This document shows positions 59,302-62,836 of a stretch of 62,836 nt of DNA, piece after piece. Source of the stretch: a virus. The position numbers and the translations under genes are program-made. The stretch is taken from IMG/VR virus record IMGVR_UViG_3300009183_000098, positions 1 to 62,836 of that record; one strand, given 5' to 3'. How positions within the stretch are numbered: position 1 is the first letter of the stretch; the number at the start of each line of letters is the position of its first letter. The notes beneath the pieces are model-generated. The model saw only the letters and a program-made list of their open reading frames with translations, did not search any database and had not been told where the DNA came from.

Positions 59302-60458
59302 AAAATCTTAAGTCTAGCGATTGGCTAATTTCCGAAAATAAGGCCGGTAACCGTAAGTTCTGGCGGTTGCACATCCTTCAAGACGATTCCGCATATGACG
59401 AGGGGCGCCGTGCTGCCACCATCAATTTCTATACACAGACCGAATGGTATCAGTTGACCAAGACGGGCCGTGAAACGAAGAAGCAACAGTCTGAACCGTA
59501 CTTTGCCGCACCGACTAACGTTGGCCGAGCAAACGAACGCAACAGTGAAGCACAGGCGTTCTTTGAGTTCGATGCCATTATCAAGAAGCAGTTGGATGCG
59601 GGATTCTATCGGGAAGGTGAGAAGGTCGATAGTTGGCCGATGCCGATGTTGGCACACAAGTTCAAGGACCATATGAATAAGGTGGAATGGCCGTCGTACA
59701 TTCAGCCCAAGTTGAATGGCATGCGTATGTTGTTCAACGGCACGGAAGCACGCAGTCGGGGTAACAAAGAAATTATTCCCGAAGTGATTCAGCATTTGCA
59801 GTTTGATACGGGTGGATTCATGCTTGATGGCGAACTGATGCTTCCGAATAATCAGTTGTTGCAGGAAAGTATGAAGGCTATCAAGAAGTATCGTCCAGAA
59901 CTGTCTCCGCTACTCATGTATCATGTGTATGACATCGTGGACAATGAACTTCCATACGCCATGCGCCAGCAGATTATTGTTGACTTGATGCATAACGCCC
60001 CACCGAATGTCGTCATGGTGAAGACGGTGGAATGTATGGATGAAACGGAAGTTTATGAGCAGCACACGCAGTTTGTGTCAGACGGGTACGAAGGCACAAT
60101 GATTCGTAATCCGTCGATGGAATATGAAATTGGAAAACGTTCCTATTCACTACTTAAACTAAAGGATTTTGTTGATGCAGAATATCGTATTGTCGGATTT
60201 GAGGGAGGGAATGGTTCTTTTGAAAAATCCATTATATTTATATGTGATGCTGGTAATGGAAATACATTCAAGGTAGTCCCGGAAGGCCCCATACAATATA
60301 AACAACAGTTGTGGCTGGATAGACACTCCTTGATGAATGGCTGGCTCACCGTTAGGTACCAAGAATTAAGTCGCGATTGCGTCCCAATCTTTCCAGTTGG
60401 GGTATCAATACGTGACTTTGGAGATTTTTATGTGGATACGAAACTGCCCCAAGTGTGA
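59298..60458 (+). CDS. ATP-dependent DNA ligase with replaced 3' end
   Basis: 386 aa from ATG 59298. Nucleotidyl transferase motifs: IQPKLNGMRM with the AMP-binding Lys138 (KxNG rather than KxDG), FMLDGELML (motif III), YEGTMIRNP (motif IV), LLKLKDF (motif V). The OB domain (EYRIVGFEGGNGSFEK, LTVRYQELSRDCVPIFPVGV) completes it. Codons are G+C-rich up to about 60120 and AT-rich from about 60150. The AT-rich 3' part has a second, G+C-rich homologue at 61151-61396, beyond the HNH gene. This indicates that an endonuclease gene brought a new 3' end with it. The first 100 residues are unlike typical ligases (HILQDDSAYDEGRRAATINF is WGR-like). Confidence 0.9.
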   Translation: MKNLKSSDWLISENKAGNRKFWRLHILQDDSAYDEGRRAATINFYTQTEWYQLTKTGRETKKQQSEPYFAAPTNVGRANERNSEAQAFFEFDAIIKKQLDAGFYREGEKVDSWPMPMLAHKFKDHMNKVEWPSYIQPKLNGMRMLFNGTEARSRGNKEIIPEVIQHLQFDTGGFMLDGELMLPNNQLLQESMKAIKKYRPELSPLLMYHVYDIVDNELPYAMRQQIIVDLMHNAPPNVVMVKTVECMDETEVYEQHTQFVSDGYEGTMIRNPSMEYEIGKRSYSLLKLKDFVDAEYRIVGFEGGNGSFEKSIIFICDAGNGNTFKVVPEGPIQYKQQLWLDRHSLMNGWLTVRYQELSRDCVPIFPVGVSIRDFGDFYVDTKLPQV

Positions 60459-61149
60459 TACAGAACTACATTACACAAAGAAAAATTCTTTTAACAAAGC
60501 AACTAGATTAAAAACGAACTGTCTCAGCTGTTCAAATAGACAAAATCGCTCAGAGTACAGTCAACGATTAGCAACTAGTGCAATTGTTAAAAAACGATTA
60601 TATTTAGCAGAAACAGAATTTGTACAAGGTACAATTTTTGGAGATAGAACGGTAGTTTCATCAAAAATATTTACGGGGCTGGAACTGGGATTTAAAACAG
60701 GAAACACATGGTATGTACAAGTTATGTGTAAGTGTGGAAAACTTGATTGGGTGCGTATACATTCTCTACGACAACATTCTGGAAAATCTTGTATACGGTG
60801 CTGCCAATCACTAGGCAGAAGTCCAACTTTCAAGGGGCACGAAGATATGCCAGGCAGAATCATGAGCAGAATCAAAGGTAGTGCACAGGCAAGAACTCAT
60901 ACTAAAGGTAGTATAAACTTCACAGCAAAATATATTTATGAATTATTCCATAGCCAAAATTGTAAATGTAAATTTACTAATATGCCATTGGATTGGTCAA
61001 CTGCTTCATTAGATAGAATTGATTCCACCCGGGGATACGAAATGGGAAATGTGCAATGGGTGCATAAAAAAGTTAATCTAATGAAATTGGATATGACAGA
61101 CACGGAGTTTGTTAATTGGTGTAAACTTATAGTAGGTAATTTAATATGA
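60430..61149 (+). CDS. HNH homing endonuclease inserted in the ligase 3' region
   Basis: 239 aa from ATG 60430 (MWIRNCPKCDTELHY), overlapping the ligase stop by 29 nt. N-terminal zinc ribbon (NCPKCDT, NCLSCSN) and a second Cys cluster (CKCGK, CIRCC). The C-terminal HNH core is CKFTNMPLDWSTASLDRIDS then GYEMGNVQWVHKKVNLMK. The same core recurs in the enzyme at 61448, so the two are paralogues. Direct contact with the ligase 3' end and the displaced ligase remnant after it mark this as a completed homing event. Confidence 0.88.
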   Translation: MWIRNCPKCDTELHYTKKNSFNKATRLKTNCLSCSNRQNRSEYSQRLATSAIVKKRLYLAETEFVQGTIFGDRTVVSSKIFTGLELGFKTGNTWYVQVMCKCGKLDWVRIHSLRQHSGKSCIRCCQSLGRSPTFKGHEDMPGRIMSRIKGSAQARTHTKGSINFTAKYIYELFHSQNCKCKFTNMPLDWSTASLDRIDSTRGYEMGNVQWVHKKVNLMKLDMTDTEFVNWCKLIVGNLI

Positions 61150-61150
61150 T

Positions 61151-61396
61151 ATGGTTAATATTATTAACGGCGCTGGAAGTGACAAGGGCCTTGCTATTTT
61201 CATCTTGGAAACAGATGCAGGTAACCGTTTCAATTGCCGCCCAGAAGGCACTCAGAGCAGTCGAGCGGAACTATATGTCAGTCGTAAGGAATTGGTGAAC
61301 AAGCTCCTGACAGTTAGGTATCAAGAATTGTCAAGAGATAATATCCCGATTTTCCCTGTGGGAGTGAGTATTAGAGATTTGGAAGATTTCTCTTAG
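61151..61396 (+). pseudogene. Displaced original 3' end of the DNA ligase gene
   Basis: 81 codons homologous to the ligase C-terminus: LAIFILETDAGNRFNCRPEG against SIIFICDAGNGNTFKVVPEG, and LLTVRYQELSRDNIPIFPVG against LTVRYQELSRDCVPIFPVG, ending VSIRDLEDFS. It has the G+C-rich codons of the main ligase body. It begins just where the replaced ligase segment begins (VNIINGAGSDKG corresponds to VGFEGGNGSFEK). An ATG at 61151 gives an open frame, so a free OB fragment could still be made, but no RBS is evident. Confidence 0.82.
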
Positions 61397-61403
61397 TCCA
61401 CAC

Positions 61404-61449
61404 TATTTATATACAGTCAGTAAACTTCCTATTTACGGAGTCTGTATAT
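61404..61449 (+). promoter_or_regulatory. Late motif with RBS/start-codon hairpin before the second HNH gene
   Basis: ACTATTTATA (motif 61404-61411). ATATACAG (61409-61416) pairs with CTGTATAT (61442-61449), which includes AT of the start codon, and GTAAA/TTTAC (61420-61424 with 61432-61436) nest inside; the GGAG RBS (61437-61440) is in the internal loop. The outer left arm lies in the promoter-to-start interval, so late transcripts would not carry it. Confidence 0.6.
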
Positions 61450-62089
61450 GCCCAGAATGTCTCAATTACAATGGTGGTTAGAAAAAGAACCTGATTTAGA
61501 AAAAGCAAAAAAATTATGGAAGCAGCACCAACAATCCATAGCAGATAAACGAGCACAGAAAGTAAAAGAAAAATTTGAATTAATATCTAACTGGGGAAAT
61601 TGGGAAGTTTTACATCCAATCGTTTATAAACAAGAAAAAATGCCAGCAGGAAGAATAAGAAATCTTGTTAAAGTAAAATGTAAATGTGGAAAAGAAGATT
61701 TTATCGATAGAGCTAATTTAATGTCAGGAAGGTCAAACTCCTGTAGAGGTTGTTATCATCGTGGCAGTTTGAATAGTAGATGGAATGGCCACGGTGATAT
61801 GCCTGGGGATGTATATCATAGAATTAGTAGTTCTGCCAAAAATAGAAATATTGAGCTAAACGTTACTAGAGAACAATTACATAACTTATTACACAAACAA
61901 AATTTCAAATGTGCATTAACAGGACAATCTCTGAACTGGAAAACTGCATCATTGGACAGAATAGATTCAAATAAAGCATATGATATTGATAATATTCAAT
62001 GGATGCTTAGTGAAGTCAATTATATGAAACGTGTATTAACACAAGATAGATTTATTGAACTATGTAGATTGGTGGCAGAAAATAATTAA
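61448..62089 (+). CDS. HNH homing endonuclease, paralogue of the ligase-inserted enzyme
   Basis: 213 aa. The middle has a Cys cluster (VKCKCGKEDF, SCRGCYH) and the C-terminal HNH core CALTGQSLNWKTASLDRIDS then AYDIDNIQWMLSEVNYMKR, sharing TASLDRIDS and the spacing with the enzyme at 60430. The shared HGDMPGDVYHRISSSAKNR region corresponds to HEDMPGRIMSRIKGSAQAR in the paralogue. The N-terminal 50 residues are a different, Lys-rich helix. Separated from the ligase remnant by its own promoter/hairpin. Confidence 0.88.
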   Translation: MPRMSQLQWWLEKEPDLEKAKKLWKQHQQSIADKRAQKVKEKFELISNWGNWEVLHPIVYKQEKMPAGRIRNLVKVKCKCGKEDFIDRANLMSGRSNSCRGCYHRGSLNSRWNGHGDMPGDVYHRISSSAKNRNIELNVTREQLHNLLHKQNFKCALTGQSLNWKTASLDRIDSNKAYDIDNIQWMLSEVNYMKRVLTQDRFIELCRLVAENN

Positions 62090-62096
62090 AAAATAC

Positions 62097-62219
62097 GGCA
62101 CCACAGTCGGGCGGGACGACGGTAGGAGTGGACGGGTTGCTACCCCAATGTTATGACCACACTATGCTAGCCAAGGACTTAGAGAAATCTATGTGGGGTT
62201 CGAATCCCCCGATGCCACT
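62097..62219 (+). ncRNA. tRNA-like element of uncertain type
   Basis: GGGGTTCGAATCCCC (62195-62209) is an ideal tRNA T-arm, followed by GATGCCAC. GTCG/CGAC (62106-62109 with 62117-62120) with a GG-containing 7-nt loop could be a D-arm and GGCA/TGCC could close an acceptor, but this gives about 120 nt with mismatches in the acceptor and no clear anticodon arm. It may be a decayed, long-variable-arm or interrupted tRNA, or a mimic. It fills the 141-nt gap before the endolysin. Confidence 0.3.
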
Positions 62220-62230
62220 AGGAGGAATAT

Positions 62231-62737
62231 ATGCTAAAAATGTTATTGATGGCACAATTGTTGGCACCAACATTATTAAACAAGCCATTATCTGTAAAGA
62301 AAACACTAAGAGGTGCCACTAATTATATTGTATTACATTATGATGATGGTGGTTCATATAAATCGACAAGACGAATATTAATTAAAAAAAGAAATAGTTA
62401 TCATTATTATATTCAACGTGACGGTACTATTATTAAATTAATTGACCCCAAGTATGAAGCCTCCCATGCAGGTATTTCGTATTATAAAGGAATGGTTCGA
62501 TTAAATAAATATAGTATTGGTATTTGTTTACAAAATGATCCACCGCAAGCATATACAGAAAAACAATATAATAGTGCAGGATGGCTTATAAAACAATTAC
62601 AGTTACGATATAAGGATTCTACATCGAAAGTAATCATTGGACATTCTGATATTGCAATTCCCAGAGGAAGAAAAATTGACCCCGGACCGCATTTCAATTG
62701 GGAAAAACTACGCATCAATATTAATAAATGGAGATAG
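62231..62737 (+). CDS. N-acetylmuramoyl-L-alanine amidase (Amidase_2), probable endolysin
   Basis: 168 aa with AGGAGG 7 nt before the ATG. YIVLHYDDG (zinc His), SYHYYIQRDGTIIKLID, ASHAGISYYKG, YSIGICLQN, KVIIGHSDIAIPRG and IDPGPHFNWEKL (second zinc His region and catalytic Lys area) define the AmpD/Amidase_2 fold. It cleaves the amide between MurNAc and L-Ala. The N-terminal LLMAQLLAPTLL is mildly hydrophobic but lacks a clear signal peptide. T4 itself uses a lysozyme, so this is a different lysis solution. No holin is seen nearby. Confidence 0.88.
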   Translation: MLKMLLMAQLLAPTLLNKPLSVKKTLRGATNYIVLHYDDGGSYKSTRRILIKKRNSYHYYIQRDGTIIKLIDPKYEASHAGISYYKGMVRLNKYSIGICLQNDPPQAYTEKQYNSAGWLIKQLQLRYKDSTSKVIIGHSDIAIPRGRKIDPGPHFNWEKLRININKWR

Positions 62738-62739
62738 AT

Positions 62740-62836
62740 ATGGGAATGTTCGATGAAATCAGAGTAGAACAACTACTACCAGGTAATACAGAAATTACTG
62801 ATGAATGGCATCAAACAAAGTCATTCGATAATGTAA
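62740..62836 (+). CDS. Partial small phage protein of the MFDEI type, runs off the window
   Basis: 32 codons are visible (MGMFDEIRVEQLLPGNTEI, then DEWHQTKSFDNV). The start MFDEIR, a short LPG segment and FQTK-like HQTKSFDN are typical of a common small hypothetical protein of tailed phages. It starts 2 nt after the amidase stop. Confidence 0.6.
   Translation, partial: MGMFDEIRVEQLLPGNTEITDEWHQTKSFDNV

Noticed and set aside
62097-62219. Transfer-messenger RNA
   Set aside because: Too short, no tag reading frame and no matching 5' acceptor half; only the T-arm is convincing.
62128-62322. 64-codon frame MDGLLPQ... upstream of the amidase
   Set aside because: It overlaps the tRNA-like element and the amidase start in another frame, has no family signature and no good RBS.

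Overview
The window is a continuous piece of a T4-like myovirus (Caudoviricetes) genome. Every gene found is on the + strand, and the genome is AT-rich. The evidence is an ordered set of T4-type genes: major capsid gp23, neck gp13/gp14, gp15, sheath gp18, tube gp19, baseplate gp26-like, tape measure, gp48- and gp53-like, a hub with a lysozyme domain, then gp32, UvsX, an RNase H-type flap nuclease, gp41, a class II ribonucleotide reductase, dUTPase, the gp43 DNA polymerase and DNA ligase. Portal, prohead protease and terminase would lie upstream of the window. Nothing identifies the host. LpxH-like and thioredoxin genes and a B12-dependent reductase would suit a Gram-negative aquatic bacterium, but this is inference.

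Layout. 1-9.2 kb: head, neck and tail structural genes, with two homing endonuclease genes (HNH, GIY-YIG) between gp23 and gp13. 9.2-21.8 kb: a large tail-fibre/adhesin locus built from Ser/Thr/Gly repeats, with SHAEG head repeats, a glycine-rich adhesin, a tail assembly chaperone and, last, a Thr-Pro 'mucin-like' protein. 21.8-28.4 kb: a tightly coupled seven-gene sugar-modification operon (two GT60-like, DUF5672-like, GT25-like, FkbM methyltransferase, GT11 fucosyltransferase, sugar O-methyltransferase). 28.4-30.6 kb: a HARP/SNF2-type helicase. 30.6-41.0 kb: baseplate and tape measure. 41.0-62.1 kb: replication and nucleotide metabolism, heavily invaded by inteins and endonuclease genes. 62.1-62.8 kb: a tRNA-like element, an amidase endolysin and a partial gene.

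Most striking points. (1) GT60-type transferases, a family whose known members modify Thr or hydroxyproline of proteins, directly follow a Thr-Pro repeat protein, suggesting phage-encoded O-glycosylation of the virion. (2) Two genes, gp41 and the reductase, are 'fractured': each is split within an intein, with a free-standing endonuclease gene between the halves. (3) Both of those endonuclease genes, and at least one other, carry a late-promoter-like motif inside or beside an inverted repeat that would sequester the ribosome-binding site or start codon in read-through mRNA, as in the phage T4 I-TevI scheme. (4) The 3' end of the ligase gene has been replaced by the flank of an HNH gene, and the old 3' end survives as a remnant. 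(5) The hub lysozyme domain looks circularly permuted. (6) A small degenerate family A DNA polymerase coexists with gp43.

Regulation. Two promoter classes recur: TTGACN-17 bp-TATAAT-like promoters in front of replication genes, and a (GA)TATTTATA motif in front of structural and endonuclease genes, interpreted as the late promoter. Three strong stem-loops follow gp23, gp18 and gp19. All family assignments come from reading motifs by eye; no database search was run.
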